Source: CAIWHR01 sp963773195
GTDB taxonomy: Bacteria; Pseudomonadota; Gammaproteobacteria; Burkholderiales; Casimicrobiaceae
NCBI GenBank assembly: GCA_963773195.1
Contig: CAVZAE010000004.1
Span: 62,001-126,000, forward strand
Direction of reading: 5' to 3'
DNA: 64,000 nt
Shown here one piece after another: positions 25,852 to 34,841 of the stretch; position 1 is the stretch's first letter; each line of letters opens with the position of its first letter. The notes below the pieces were generated by a model, which saw only the letters and a program-made list of their open reading frames with translations, was not told the DNA's origin and searched no databases. The translations under genes were made by a program, and so were the position numbers.

Positions 25852-27300
25852 ATGACAATGCGTTCGGCCCTGATAGCGTTGATCGTCGCGAGCGCCGCGC
25901 TCGCCGGTTGCGCGGACATGCGGGGCATCGATCATTTCGCGTCGCTCGACGATCCGAACGCGTTAGCGGCAACCAGGACACTCGCTGGCACACCGACTTC
26001 ACCCGCCGCCTGGCCGACGAGCGACTGGTGGCGTACGTTCAACGATCCGCAGCTCGATCAGTTGATCGACGAGGCGCTTGCCGGCAGCCCGACGCTTCGC
26101 ATCGCCGAGGCGCGGACACGCGAGGCACTCGCGTTCGCCGCATCCTCCGGCGCGGCGCTCTACCCGCAGGTGGACGCCGGCTTTTCGCTTACGCGCGAGC
26201 TCTATCCCCAGCACGGCTTGACGCCGCCGCCGTTCAACGGAGCCTGGGCAACGCCGATCCAGCTCGCGGCGACGCTGTCGTGGGAAATCGACTTCTGGGG
26301 CAAGAATCGCTCCGCCTACGAAAGCGCGCTCGGCCAGGCGAAAGCGGCCGAGGTCGATGTCTATGCGGCGCGCCTCGCGCTCTCGACAGCCATTGCGCAA
26401 GCCTATGTCTCGATGCAGCGGGCGTACCTTCTGCTCGACGTCGCCAACCTGACGCTCGCCGAGCGTGAGCAGATCTACGCCCTCACCCGCGATCGCAACG
26501 CCGCTGGAATCGATTCGCGCCTCGAGCTGAAGCAGGCCGAGGAGGCGTTGCCGGCCACGCGCGAGGAAATCATCCGTCTCGAAGAGACTATCGCGCTCGC
26601 CCGCAATCAGATCGCGGCGCTGATCGGCCAGGGCCCCGATCGCGGTCTCGCGATCGCGCGCCCCGCGCCCGAGAGCGTGCCCGCGGTCACCCTGCCATCG
26701 ACGGTCCCCGCCGAGCTTCTCGGCCGGCGACCCGATCTCGTCGCGCAGCGCTGGCGCGTCGAGTCTGCAAACAAGGACATCGCCGTCGCGAAAGCGGAGT
26801 TCTACCCCAACGTGAATCTGATCGCCTTCATCGGCTTGCAGAGCATCGGACCGTCGGGCTTCTTCAGCGCGGCCAGCCGGACGATGGGCGTCGGGCCCGC
26901 GGTGACGCTACCGATCTTCGAAGGCGGCCGCCTGCGCGCCAATCTTGCGGGGAAGAACGCGGCCTACGATATCGCGGTCGAAGAGTACAACCAGGCGCTC
27001 GTCGCCGCGCTGCGCGACGTCGTCGATCAGCTCGCGTCATTCCGCAGCGTCGCGGCGCAGCGCGTCGAGCAGAAGCAGGCGCTGGCGAGTGCGCAGGAGG
27101 CTTACGACCTGGCCCTGCTCCGTTATCGCGAAGGTCTCGGCAACTATCTGCAGGTGCTGAGCGCCGAGTCGCCGCTGCTCCAGCAGCAGAGCCTCGAAGC
27201 CGATCTCCGGGCGCGGCAGCTCGCGCTCGCGATCGAGCTCACGCGCGCCCTGGGCGGCGGCTATACGGTCGCGTCGATCGACGCGCCGCCGGCCAACTGA
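25852..27300 (+). CDS. Efflux outer-membrane lipoprotein (NodT/OprM family)
   Basis: 482 residues. The lipoprotein signal ends in L-A-G-C with Cys20 as the acylation site. Two TolC-like repeats follow: WWRTFNDPQLDQLIDEALAGSPTLRIAEARTREA at the start of the first and RRPDLVAQRWRVESANKDIAVAKAEFYPN at the start of the second, the family hallmark. It forms the trimeric outer-membrane channel of a tripartite pump with the two genes downstream. The membrane-fusion gene starts 18 bases later. Predicted to be repressed by the adjacent MarR protein. Confidence 0.93.
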   Translation: MTMRSALIALIVASAALAGCADMRGIDHFASLDDPNALAATRTLAGTPTSPAAWPTSDWWRTFNDPQLDQLIDEALAGSPTLRIAEARTREALAFAASSGAALYPQVDAGFSLTRELYPQHGLTPPPFNGAWATPIQLAATLSWEIDFWGKNRSAYESALGQAKAAEVDVYAARLALSTAIAQAYVSMQRAYLLLDVANLTLAEREQIYALTRDRNAAGIDSRLELKQAEEALPATREEIIRLEETIALARNQIAALIGQGPDRGLAIARPAPESVPAVTLPSTVPAELLGRRPDLVAQRWRVESANKDIAVAKAEFYPNVNLIAFIGLQSIGPSGFFSAASRTMGVGPAVTLPIFEGGRLRANLAGKNAAYDIAVEEYNQALVAALRDVVDQLASFRSVAAQRVEQKQALASAQEAYDLALLRYREGLGNYLQVLSAESPLLQQQSLEADLRARQLALAIELTRALGGGYTVASIDAPPAN

Positions 27301-27318
27301 CATCACACAGGCACCGGA

Positions 27319-28614
27319 ATGGCGACGATGAACGACAAGCCCGCTCCCACGACCCCCGTCGCGTCATCGAGCGCGCGCCGACGCTGGATCTTCGCCGCCA
27401 TCGCCGTCGTCACAGTGATCGGCACCGCCTATGGCTCGTATTGGGCGCTGGTGCTGCGCAACTTCCAGTCGACCGACGACGCCTACGTCAACGGCAACGT
27501 CGTGCCGATCACCCCGCAGGTCTCCGGCACCGTCGTGGCCATCGCCGCCGACGACACGCAGTTCGTGCCGGCCGGACAGCCGCTCGTGCGCCTCGACGAT
27601 TCCGATGCCAAGGTGGCGCTCGATCAGGCGGAAGCGCAGCTCGGCAAGACGGTCCGCGAAGTACGCAATCTGTTCGCCACCACGGCACAGCTTTCCGCGA
27701 CCGTCGAAATTCGCGAGTCGGACGTCGCGCGCGCCCAGGACGACGTCGCTCGGCGGGAGCGTCTCGCCGGGTCGGGCGCGGTATCCGGCGAGGAGCTGCA
27801 GCACGCGCACGACGCGCTCAACGCCGCGCGTGCGGCGCTGCTCGCCGCGCAGCAGCAGCTCGAAGCGAACCGCGCGCGAATCGACCGCACCGGCATCGAT
27901 ACTCACCCCGACGTGCAGAACGCGGCGGCCGGCGTGCACGAGGCCTACCTGGGCTATGCGCGCACCGCCATCCCGGCGCCGATCTCCGGTTACGTCGCGA
28001 AGCGCGCCGTCCAGCTCGGGCAGCGAGTGAGCCCGGGGACGCCGCTGATGGCGATCGTTCCACTCGACCAGGTCTGGGTCGATGCGAATTTCAAGGAAGC
28101 GCAACTCGCCGACATGCGGGTCGGGCAGCCGGTCAGCCTCCACGCCGATCTCTATGGCGGGAAGGTCGACTATCACGGGCAAGTGGTCGGCTTCGGGGCC
28201 GGCACGGGATCGGCTTTCGCCGTGCTGCCTGCGCAGAACGCCACCGGCAACTGGATCAAGGTCGTGCAGCGCGTTCCCGTGCGAATCGCGCTCGATCCGG
28301 TGGAGCTCGCCTCGCATCCGCTTCAAATCGGCCTGTCGATGCAGGCCGAAGTCGATACCCGTGACCATTCCGGCGATCGGCTGCCGCAATTGACGCAAGC
28401 CACGCCGGCTTATTCGACCGATGTGTTCCGCTCGCTCGACGATCTCGCCAACGATCGAGTCAAGGCGGTGATCGCCGCCAACGAGGCGTCTCCCCGCAAG
28501 CTTGCGCGGGTCCCGGGCCGGCAGGAGGGAGCTTCCGACGATCCGCTCGGTCGTGGCAATCGCGCAAGGAACGACGCCCGCCTCGCACGCGCGCCGGCAC
28601 GAGATTCGCCGTGA
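27319..28614 (+). CDS. EmrA-like membrane fusion protein (HlyD family)
   Basis: 431 residues. One N-terminal membrane anchor (about 23-43), then the first half of the lipoyl domain with STDDAYVNGNVVPITPQVSGTV, a long coiled-coil hairpin (about 95-195) and the second lipoyl half RTAIPAPISGYVAKRAVQLGQRVSPGTPL. This is the EmrA/HlyD layout that bridges an MFS pump to a TolC-like channel. The C-terminal 60 residues are basic and likely disordered, longer than in E. coli EmrA. Its TGA overlaps the GTG start of the pump gene by 4 bases (GTGA), indicating translational coupling. Confidence 0.92.
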   Translation: MATMNDKPAPTTPVASSSARRRWIFAAIAVVTVIGTAYGSYWALVLRNFQSTDDAYVNGNVVPITPQVSGTVVAIAADDTQFVPAGQPLVRLDDSDAKVALDQAEAQLGKTVREVRNLFATTAQLSATVEIRESDVARAQDDVARRERLAGSGAVSGEELQHAHDALNAARAALLAAQQQLEANRARIDRTGIDTHPDVQNAAAGVHEAYLGYARTAIPAPISGYVAKRAVQLGQRVSPGTPLMAIVPLDQVWVDANFKEAQLADMRVGQPVSLHADLYGGKVDYHGQVVGFGAGTGSAFAVLPAQNATGNWIKVVQRVPVRIALDPVELASHPLQIGLSMQAEVDTRDHSGDRLPQLTQATPAYSTDVFRSLDDLANDRVKAVIAANEASPRKLARVPGRQEGASDDPLGRGNRARNDARLARAPARDSP

Positions 28615-30194
28615 GCGACTCGGCGGTCGAGCCCGGCCGCAGCGCATCGACCACACTTGCAGCGCCGTCGCCGCTGCGCGACGGTGCGCTCTTCCTCGGC
28701 AGCGTCGCGCTCTCCCTCGCGACGTTCATGAACGTGCTCGACCTGTCGATCGCCAATGTCTCGATCCCGGCGATCGCCGGCGATCTCGGCGTCGCTCCCG
28801 ACCAGGGCACGTGGGTGATCACGTCGTTCGGGATCGCCAACGCCGTCTCGCTGCCGATCACGGGCTGGCTCACACAGCGCTACGGACAGGTCCGCCTGTT
28901 CATCACTTCGGTGCTGCTGTTCGTCGTCGCGTCGATCCTGTGCGCTCTCGCCCCCTCGCTCGGGTTCCTGGTCCTGTTCCGCATCATCCAGGGCGCCGTC
29001 GCGGGGCCGATGATTCCCCTTTCGCAGGCGCTCCTCCTGTCGAGCTATCCGAAGGAGAAGGCGGGCTCGGCGCTGGGGCTCTGGGCGATCACGACGCTGG
29101 TGGCGCCGGTCGTGGGGCCGGTGCTCGGCGGATGGATCACCGACAACATCGCCTGGCCGTGGATCTTCTACATCAACGTGCCGGTCGGCATCGCCGCTGC
29201 GGCGGTGACGTGGCTCATCTACCGCAAGCGCGAAACGCCGACGCGCAAGCTCCCCGTGGATGTCGTCGGCCTCGGCCTGCTCGCGGTGTGGGTGGGCGCG
29301 CTCCAGGTCATGCTCGACCGCGGCAAGGACCTCGACTGGTTCGGCTCGACGCAGATCGTGGTGCTCGCGACCATCGCGACGGTGGGATTCGCGTTCTTCG
29401 TCATCTGGGAGCTCACCGAAGACCACCCCGTCGTGGATCTCAGCCTGTTCGCGCGGCGCAACTTCTGGACGAGCACGCTGGTGATGTCGCTCGCCTACGG
29501 CACCTTCTTCGGCAGCGTGGTGCTGCTGCCGCTCTGGCTGCAGCAATACATGGGCTATCCGGCGACGATGGCAGGCATGGTGCTCGCGCCGGTCGGGCTC
29601 CTGGCGATCATCCTCACCCCGTTCGTGGGCCGATACGTGCACCGCGTGGACCCGCGCGTGTTCGCGACCGTCGCGTTCGTCATCTTCGCGATCGTGATGT
29701 ACATGCGATCCCGCTTTGCCACCGATGCCGACCTCACGACGCTCATGATCCCGACCATCATCCAGGGCGCGGCGATGGCGGTGTTCTTTATTCCGCTCGT
29801 CAACCTGAGCCTCTCGGGGATCGATGCGGCGCGGGTCCCCGCCGCGTCGGGCCTCTTCAACTTTGCGCGGATCACGGCAGGATCGTTCGGCACATCGATC
29901 GCCACGACGTGGTGGGACCGGCGGGCGACGCTGCATCATGCGCAACTGGTCGAGCGAATCACGCAGTTCGATCCGACGTCGACGCAGGCGCTGGCCGGAT
30001 TACAGGCCGGCGGCCTGACGCCGGAGCAGGCGGGCGCCGCCTTGAATCAGGTGATCGATCGCCAGGCGTTCATGCTGTCGGCGAACGATATCTTCTTCGT
30101 CTCCGCCCTTCTGTTCCTGCTCCTGATCGGTGTCGTGTGGCTCGCGCGACCGGTGAACGGCCAGGCTGTTACGAACGTGGCCTCTGAGGCCTAG
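28611..30194 (+). CDS. DHA2 family MFS drug efflux pump (EmrB-like)
   Basis: 527 residues, 14 membrane segments, starting at GTG 28611 inside the stop of the previous gene. DHA2 motifs are present: NVLDLSIANVSIPAIAGDLG in segment 1, WVITSFGIANAVSLPITGWLTQRYGQVRLF (motif A loop) and the motif C-like GPVLGGWITDNIAWPWIFYINVP. It would expel hydrophobic drugs using the proton gradient, together with the membrane-fusion and outer-membrane proteins upstream. Regulation by the MarR protein is inferred from the operators. Confidence 0.93.
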   Translation: MSDSAVEPGRSASTTLAAPSPLRDGALFLGSVALSLATFMNVLDLSIANVSIPAIAGDLGVAPDQGTWVITSFGIANAVSLPITGWLTQRYGQVRLFITSVLLFVVASILCALAPSLGFLVLFRIIQGAVAGPMIPLSQALLLSSYPKEKAGSALGLWAITTLVAPVVGPVLGGWITDNIAWPWIFYINVPVGIAAAAVTWLIYRKRETPTRKLPVDVVGLGLLAVWVGALQVMLDRGKDLDWFGSTQIVVLATIATVGFAFFVIWELTEDHPVVDLSLFARRNFWTSTLVMSLAYGTFFGSVVLLPLWLQQYMGYPATMAGMVLAPVGLLAIILTPFVGRYVHRVDPRVFATVAFVIFAIVMYMRSRFATDADLTTLMIPTIIQGAAMAVFFIPLVNLSLSGIDAARVPAASGLFNFARITAGSFGTSIATTWWDRRATLHHAQLVERITQFDPTSTQALAGLQAGGLTPEQAGAALNQVIDRQAFMLSANDIFFVSALLFLLLIGVVWLARPVNGQAVTNVASEA

Positions 30195-30576
30195 TTCCCA
30201 ACTCGACATCGCGGTCATCGGACGCGCCGCTCGCGTCGCATCGATGCGAATGTCGACGGGCGGCGCCTGCCGCCCCATTCCGCTTCGTCGCAAATAATGT
30301 CGATTTTCGACAATCGGCCGCGATTTTCCGACAGCGTGCCCGGACTAGAATCGTTCGCGAGTGAGAGTCCATCGTTGTCCCCGGCGTTGTAGATCCGCCG
30401 GCAGGACAGCGAAAGCGCGCGGACGGGCAAGCGACGTACACGCGCGCGAGACAAGAGGGCCGCGAGCGCCCTCGACAAAGGGCAGGGAGAGCCGGACCGC
30501 TACGGGTCTGCATGCCCGGCGCGGTAGCGGCATTCTCTATTCATTCGATTGTGACGTAGGAAAAGGAGGTATTCCG
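30195..30576. other. Intergenic region (382 bases) with inverted repeat
   Basis: No credible gene on either strand. At 30298-30312, TGTCGA and TCGACA form perfect 6-base arms around TTT; a partial second copy (CGATTTTCCGACA) follows at 30321-30333, and a TAGAAT hexamer is at 30346-30351. These could be an operator and -10 element for the NHL gene, giving a leader of about 220 bases; this is weak. The end of the region holds a strong Shine-Dalgarno (AAAAGGAGGT, 30561-30570). Confidence 0.4.
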
Positions 30577-31887
30577 ATGCGTCCGTCTTATCTCGTCCGT
30601 GCCGGCGGCGTCGCTCTGGCGGTGGCTGCCGCGTTTGGCGTCGCGACCTCGATCACGCAGGCCGATCCGCCCAAGAGGCCCAAGGTACCGGTGTTCCAGG
30701 TCGATACGAGTTTCCCCAAGCCATTGCCGGTTGCAGGCCAGTTCGGAACCCCGCTCAAGGTGAGCTCCGCGACCGGCAAGCCGATGCCGTGGGTCACCGG
30801 TGAAGTCGCCGGAACATGCGTCGATTCGCACGATCACGTGTTCACCGTCAATCGCGGCAACCTCGTAAGCCCCGAAGGAACCACGGCGGGAACGGTCATC
30901 ACACCGCTGACGGCCGTTCCGTCGCCGATCGTCATCGAGTTCGACTCGGACGGCAACGTCGTCAACGCGTGGAACTCAAAGGGCGTCCAGACGCAGATTC
31001 ACGGCTGCTTCGTCGACTATCAGGACAACATCTGGATCGCCGGCAACGGCGACGGCATCGTCGAGAAGTGGACGCACGACGGCTCGAAGATGCTGCTGCA
31101 GATTGGCACCCAGGGTGTCTGCGACAACCCGCCGGCGAATACCTGCGGCAACTCGGGCACCAACGCGGCGGCGAACCAAAGCCACACCCTGCTGAACGAG
31201 CCGGCCAACGTCTGGGTCGATCCCGGTATCGACCCGCAGTCCGGCAAGCGCGGCGCGGTCTACATCGCCGACGGCTACGGCAACCACCGCGTGGTCGTGT
31301 TCCAGGACAACCACGATGGCACGGCAACCTATCTCCGGCAGTGGGGCTTCGTCGCGGGAACGGTTAACAATCCTGTTACCGATTCCCCCGGCGGCTTCGC
31401 AGCGGGCGACGGCGGACATCCGCACTGCGCCGTCGGCGGCAACGACGGAAACATCTACGTCTGCGATCGCGCCGATGACCGAATCGAGGTCTTCACCAAA
31501 ATGGGTGACCTGGTGCGCATCATCCCGGTCGTCCCCGGCACGGGCCAGACGCTGGGCATCGGCGGCGTGGCCGGGCTTGGTACCGCCGGCTCGGCATGGG
31601 ATCTGCGCTTCACCAACGACGCGATGCAGTCGTACATGTTCGAGGTCGACGGCGGCAACGAGATCCTGCACACGATGGATCGCGTCGCGGGCACGATCGT
31701 CTCGGATATGGGTCAGCCCGGACACGAGCCCGGCCAGTTCACTTACCTGCACAGCAACACGGTCGACTCGAAGGGCAACATGTACACCGGCGAGACGATC
31801 AACGGACGGCGCATCCAGAAGTTCGTCCGCGTCGAGTGCAATCAAGGCAAAGGCAAGGGCGACGGCAAGGGTAATTGCGACGATTGA
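30577..31887 (+). CDS. Exported NHL-repeat beta-propeller protein
   Basis: 436 residues with a signal peptide (GGVALAVAAAFGVATSITQA, about 10-29) and repeated NHL-type strands, e.g. VDSHDHVFTVNRGN, VDYQDNIWIAGNGDGIVEKW, VYIADGYGNHRVVVFQ, IYVCDRADDRIEVFTKMGDLV and VDSKGNMYTGETINGRRIQKF. This makes a six-bladed propeller like peptidyl-hydroxyglycine lyase-related proteins, probably periplasmic. The C-terminus is a short Lys/Gly/Asp tail. A perfect Shine-Dalgarno at 30561-30570 fixes the start. Catalytic function is not shown; it could be a binding or scaffold propeller. Confidence 0.82.
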   Translation: MRPSYLVRAGGVALAVAAAFGVATSITQADPPKRPKVPVFQVDTSFPKPLPVAGQFGTPLKVSSATGKPMPWVTGEVAGTCVDSHDHVFTVNRGNLVSPEGTTAGTVITPLTAVPSPIVIEFDSDGNVVNAWNSKGVQTQIHGCFVDYQDNIWIAGNGDGIVEKWTHDGSKMLLQIGTQGVCDNPPANTCGNSGTNAAANQSHTLLNEPANVWVDPGIDPQSGKRGAVYIADGYGNHRVVVFQDNHDGTATYLRQWGFVAGTVNNPVTDSPGGFAAGDGGHPHCAVGGNDGNIYVCDRADDRIEVFTKMGDLVRIIPVVPGTGQTLGIGGVAGLGTAGSAWDLRFTNDAMQSYMFEVDGGNEILHTMDRVAGTIVSDMGQPGHEPGQFTYLHSNTVDSKGNMYTGETINGRRIQKFVRVECNQGKGKGDGKGNCDD

Positions 31888-31933
31888 GAGGAGTGCGGGG
31901 CCGGCAGCTCTGGATTGACCGGTCCCTACCGCT

Positions 31934-31980
31934 ACCCCCGCGCACCGGGTGATCCACCTGGTACGCGGGGGGTGGTTTGT
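31934..31980 (+). terminator. Strong hairpin after the NHL gene, probable terminator
   Basis: ACCCCCGCG (31934-31942) can pair with CGCGGGGGGT (31964-31973), with an inner ACCGGGT/ACCTGGT stem around GATCC. The long GC-rich stem is followed by TGGTTTGTT rather than a clean T-run. It sits 46 bases after the NHL stop and before the HupE gene, so a terminator is the simplest reading. Confidence 0.6.
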
Positions 31981-32014
31981 TCGCTCCGAGGTTGGCTCGC
32001 GCCAGGAGGCTCCG

Positions 32015-33352
32015 ATGAAGCTTTCGCCGTTGCGCCTTGCCGTTCGGCTCCTCGCCTGCGTCGTCGCATGCATGGCGATCGCGACGACCGTGAATGCCCA
32101 CGAATTCAAGCTGGACGCCGTCATCAATGCGTTCGTCAAGGTCGAGCCCGGCGACGCCCAGCTCGTCGTTCGCGCTCCGCTCTATCTGTTCAAGTCGGCA
32201 CGATTTCCGATCAGGAATGCCGAGATCGATACCGACAATGCGGGACCGGCGCTCGAACGGGCGATCGCCGCGTTCGAGCAGAGCCTTACGCTGACCGAGA
32301 ATGGCAAGCCGCTCACCGCGTCTGGCGGGATGGCGCGGTTGTCGCTGCCCTCCGATCGCTCATTCACGAGCTACGAGGCCGCACAGGCTCACGTCGCGCA
32401 GTCGCCCGAAAGCGACACACGGATTTATGTGGATCAGGGCTACGTCGATGCCCGAATCACGTATCCGATCGGCTCGCCGCACTCCGAGTTCGCCATCCGC
32501 ACGACCGCGGCTCCGGAGCTGGGCGACTATCTCAAGCTCGCGGTTCGCTACATGCCGCTCGGGGGCGACGACCGGACGATGGTCGTCACGAGCAGCTCCG
32601 GCACGGTAGCGCTCAATCCTACGTGGTGGCGCGCAGCCGCGACGTTCACCGGGCTTGGCATCACTCACATCCTCACCGGCTACGACCATCTGCTCTTCCT
32701 GCTGTGCCTGGTGATCCCGCTCCGCGGCTGGCGGAAGATCCTCTCGGTCGTGACCGTTTTTACCATCGCGCATTCGTTCACGCTGCTCGGCACGGCCTTC
32801 GACCTCGCGCCTTCGGGGGCATGGTTCCCGCCGTTCGTCGAGACGGCGATCGCCGCGTCGATCGTCTACATGGCGCTCGAGAACATCATGGGCGTCGAGC
32901 TCGAGCGGCGCATCCTGATCACCGGGCTGTTCGGCCTTATACACGGATTCGGCTTCTCCTATGGCCTGCAGGAGAACTTCCAGTTCGCCGGGACCCATTT
33001 GCTCGTTTCGCTCTTCGCCTTCAACATCGGAATTGAGCTCGGCCAGATCCTGGTTCTGGCCTTCATGCTGCCCGCGCTCGCTCTCGTCCGTCGCTACGTG
33101 CTGCCGGGCAAGGTCGGCATGATCATTCTTTCGGCGATCGCGGCCGACACCGGCTGGCACTGGATGCTGGACCGCGCGGGAGAGCTGTGGGCGACACCTT
33201 GGCCCAAGCCGACGCTTGCGGGCGTCGCCATCCTCGGTCTTTGGATGGCGGGGATATTCGTCGCGGCCGGCGGCATCAACCTCATCGCCAAGCGTTTGAA
33301 AATCGTGGAAAACAGCAGTCCGTTGGCGCCCGAGCGCGCGCTCGCGGACTAA
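32015..33352 (+). CDS. HupE/UreJ family membrane protein
   Basis: 445 residues. A signal peptide ending V-N-A-H-E and an extracytoplasmic domain (about 29-210) precede seven membrane segments. The HupE_UreJ_2-type signature is clear: GITHILTGYDHLLFLLCLVIPLRGWRKILSVVTVFTIAHSFTL and LFGLIHGFGFSYGL, rich in His residues able to bind metal. Members transport nickel or cobalt or support metalloenzymes; this long version with a periplasmic domain is common in proteobacteria and not assigned to one metal. CCAGGAGG precedes the ATG. No urease or hydrogenase gene is nearby. Confidence 0.85.
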   Translation: MKLSPLRLAVRLLACVVACMAIATTVNAHEFKLDAVINAFVKVEPGDAQLVVRAPLYLFKSARFPIRNAEIDTDNAGPALERAIAAFEQSLTLTENGKPLTASGGMARLSLPSDRSFTSYEAAQAHVAQSPESDTRIYVDQGYVDARITYPIGSPHSEFAIRTTAAPELGDYLKLAVRYMPLGGDDRTMVVTSSSGTVALNPTWWRAAATFTGLGITHILTGYDHLLFLLCLVIPLRGWRKILSVVTVFTIAHSFTLLGTAFDLAPSGAWFPPFVETAIAASIVYMALENIMGVELERRILITGLFGLIHGFGFSYGLQENFQFAGTHLLVSLFAFNIGIELGQILVLAFMLPALALVRRYVLPGKVGMIILSAIAADTGWHWMLDRAGELWATPWPKPTLAGVAILGLWMAGIFVAAGGINLIAKRLKIVENSSPLAPERALAD

Positions 33353-33533
33353 GTCTGCTTGGCCTCGACGGTGTCGGACAAATCCTATAGCCGCGGCTCC
33401 GCTTCGTTGACTACAATCAAAATGAATCTGCGAAGCAAGAGCGATTGCGCTGGCAAGACAACGAAGCGACGTTGCGACGGCGCGACTACGCGGTCGGACG
33501 GGAGCCGAGCCGTGAACGAGGAGCCCAGCGTTC

Positions 33534-34490
33534 ATGTATGGAGACGCGCTTCCGATGTCGGCGGATCCGATGGCCGCCGTCGCGCGATCCACGGGCACCG
33601 AGCCCGTCTACCGGATTGCCGACCAGTGCGATGGAGGTTTGTTCGCGGCGAAGTGGAAGCTTGAAAACGTCTCCCTGACGACGGGCGGCGTCGAGGAAGG
33701 CATTCTTGCGTTCCGCACGTCGGGGAGCGCGACGGTCACACGACAGGCGGGCGGCGAGTCGGTCCGCAAGCGACCGGCGATCGGATCAGCGACGTTCGCC
33801 GCAGCCGATTCCCGTGTTCGCTGGATCACCGAGGGCTGCAGCGAGTCGCTGCACATCTACATCCCGCAGGCGCGCGTGCAGTGTTTCGCCGAACGCGAGT
33901 TCTCCGTCCCTTCGCCCCCGAGGATCGACGAGTTCTTCGCCGTCATGGATCCGTGGCTGCAAGGCTACCTCCGGATCCTGACGAGCGAGTTCGAGTATTT
34001 AGCCGGCACCGGGCAACCGCCGGACTCGCTGCTTCTGGCTCATACCGAGGACGTCCTCCTCCGTCATTTGCTGCGCTGGCATTCCGACGCAGGCAGCCGA
34101 CATCTCGATGCGATCGGGCCGCGCCGCCCGCAGAATCCGCTGCGCTCGGGGATCATGCGCCGCGTGCAGGACTATATCGACGGCCATATCGGCGAGAACA
34201 TTTCCCTGCAGCACCTGGCCGACCTGGCCTGCATGTCGCCGGGACATTTCCTGCGCAGCTTTCGAGTGGCGTCGGGCATGACGCCCTACCAGTACGTGCT
34301 GGAGCAGCGCCTCCAGAACGCGCGATCGATGTTGGCGTCCTGCGCCGAGCCCGTGTCGCGCGTTGCCCGCCGTTGCGGCTTCAAGACGCCGTCGCACCTG
34401 TCGGTGCAGTTTCACGCCCGGTTCGGCATGAGCCCGTCGCGTTACCGCGCCGCCGCCTCGGCGCCCTCTAGAGGGGGCCGAACGAGCTGA
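33534..34490 (+). CDS. AraC family transcriptional regulator
   Basis: 318 residues. The N-terminal 200 residues form a beta-rich sensor domain with no recognisable ligand signature. The C-terminal 105 residues form the double helix-turn-helix: RVQDYIDGHIGENISLQHLADLACMSPGHFLRSFR and GMTPYQYVLEQRLQNARSMLA, ending VARRCGFKTPSHLSVQFHARFGMSPSRYR. The end overlaps the convergent beta-helix fragment by 23 bases. It may regulate HupE upstream or the convergent sugar operon; nothing in the sequence decides. Confidence 0.9.
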   Translation: MYGDALPMSADPMAAVARSTGTEPVYRIADQCDGGLFAAKWKLENVSLTTGGVEEGILAFRTSGSATVTRQAGGESVRKRPAIGSATFAAADSRVRWITEGCSESLHIYIPQARVQCFAEREFSVPSPPRIDEFFAVMDPWLQGYLRILTSEFEYLAGTGQPPDSLLLAHTEDVLLRHLLRWHSDAGSRHLDAIGPRRPQNPLRSGIMRRVQDYIDGHIGENISLQHLADLACMSPGHFLRSFRVASGMTPYQYVLEQRLQNARSMLASCAEPVSRVARRCGFKTPSHLSVQFHARFGMSPSRYRAAASAPSRGGRTS

Positions 34491-34760
34491 TCGTGCCCTG
34501 CGTCTGCACCCCGCCGCCGTTGTTGTTGCGGACAACGTTGCCGCCACCGCTCTCGAAAATGCTCGTCGAGAACTGAACGAGGCCGAACGACCCGTTGTCG
34601 ACGACGACGTTCCTCGAGACGACGATCCTCGCCGCATCGTTGACGGTGATCGTCGCAAATCCGACGGGGTGGTTCGTGAAGGTGCTGTCGGTGATCGTCG
34701 TGTCGATCGGACCCAGGGCGCCATCACCCCAGAAGGCGTTTCCCCCGTTCGGCGGCGCCG
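34468..34760 (-). pseudogene. Remnant of a right-handed beta-helix protein (C-terminal fragment)
   Basis: About 95 codons ending at TAG 34470-34468 read as parallel beta-helix rungs: ITDSTFTNHPVGFATITVND, ARIVVSRNVVVDNGSFGLVQF and GGGNVVRNNNGGGVQTQG. Pectate-lyase-like repeats of this kind have several rungs more; here the N-terminal part is missing and the open frame simply runs into the antisense of the GH31 gene, without a start or ribosome site. The piece is wedged between the AraC and GH31 genes. It is probably a deletion relic. Confidence 0.5.
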
Positions 34761-34841
34761 GCGATCCGGATTCTTGCCCGGACCAGGATGGCAAGCCCCG
34801 ATCAGGATACGCAATCTGTTTTGTTTTTCCGGGCGCCCGAC

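Noticed and set aside
28410..29945. Minus-strand 511-codon open frame
   Set aside because: Antisense to the DHA2 pump; highly charged shadow frame.
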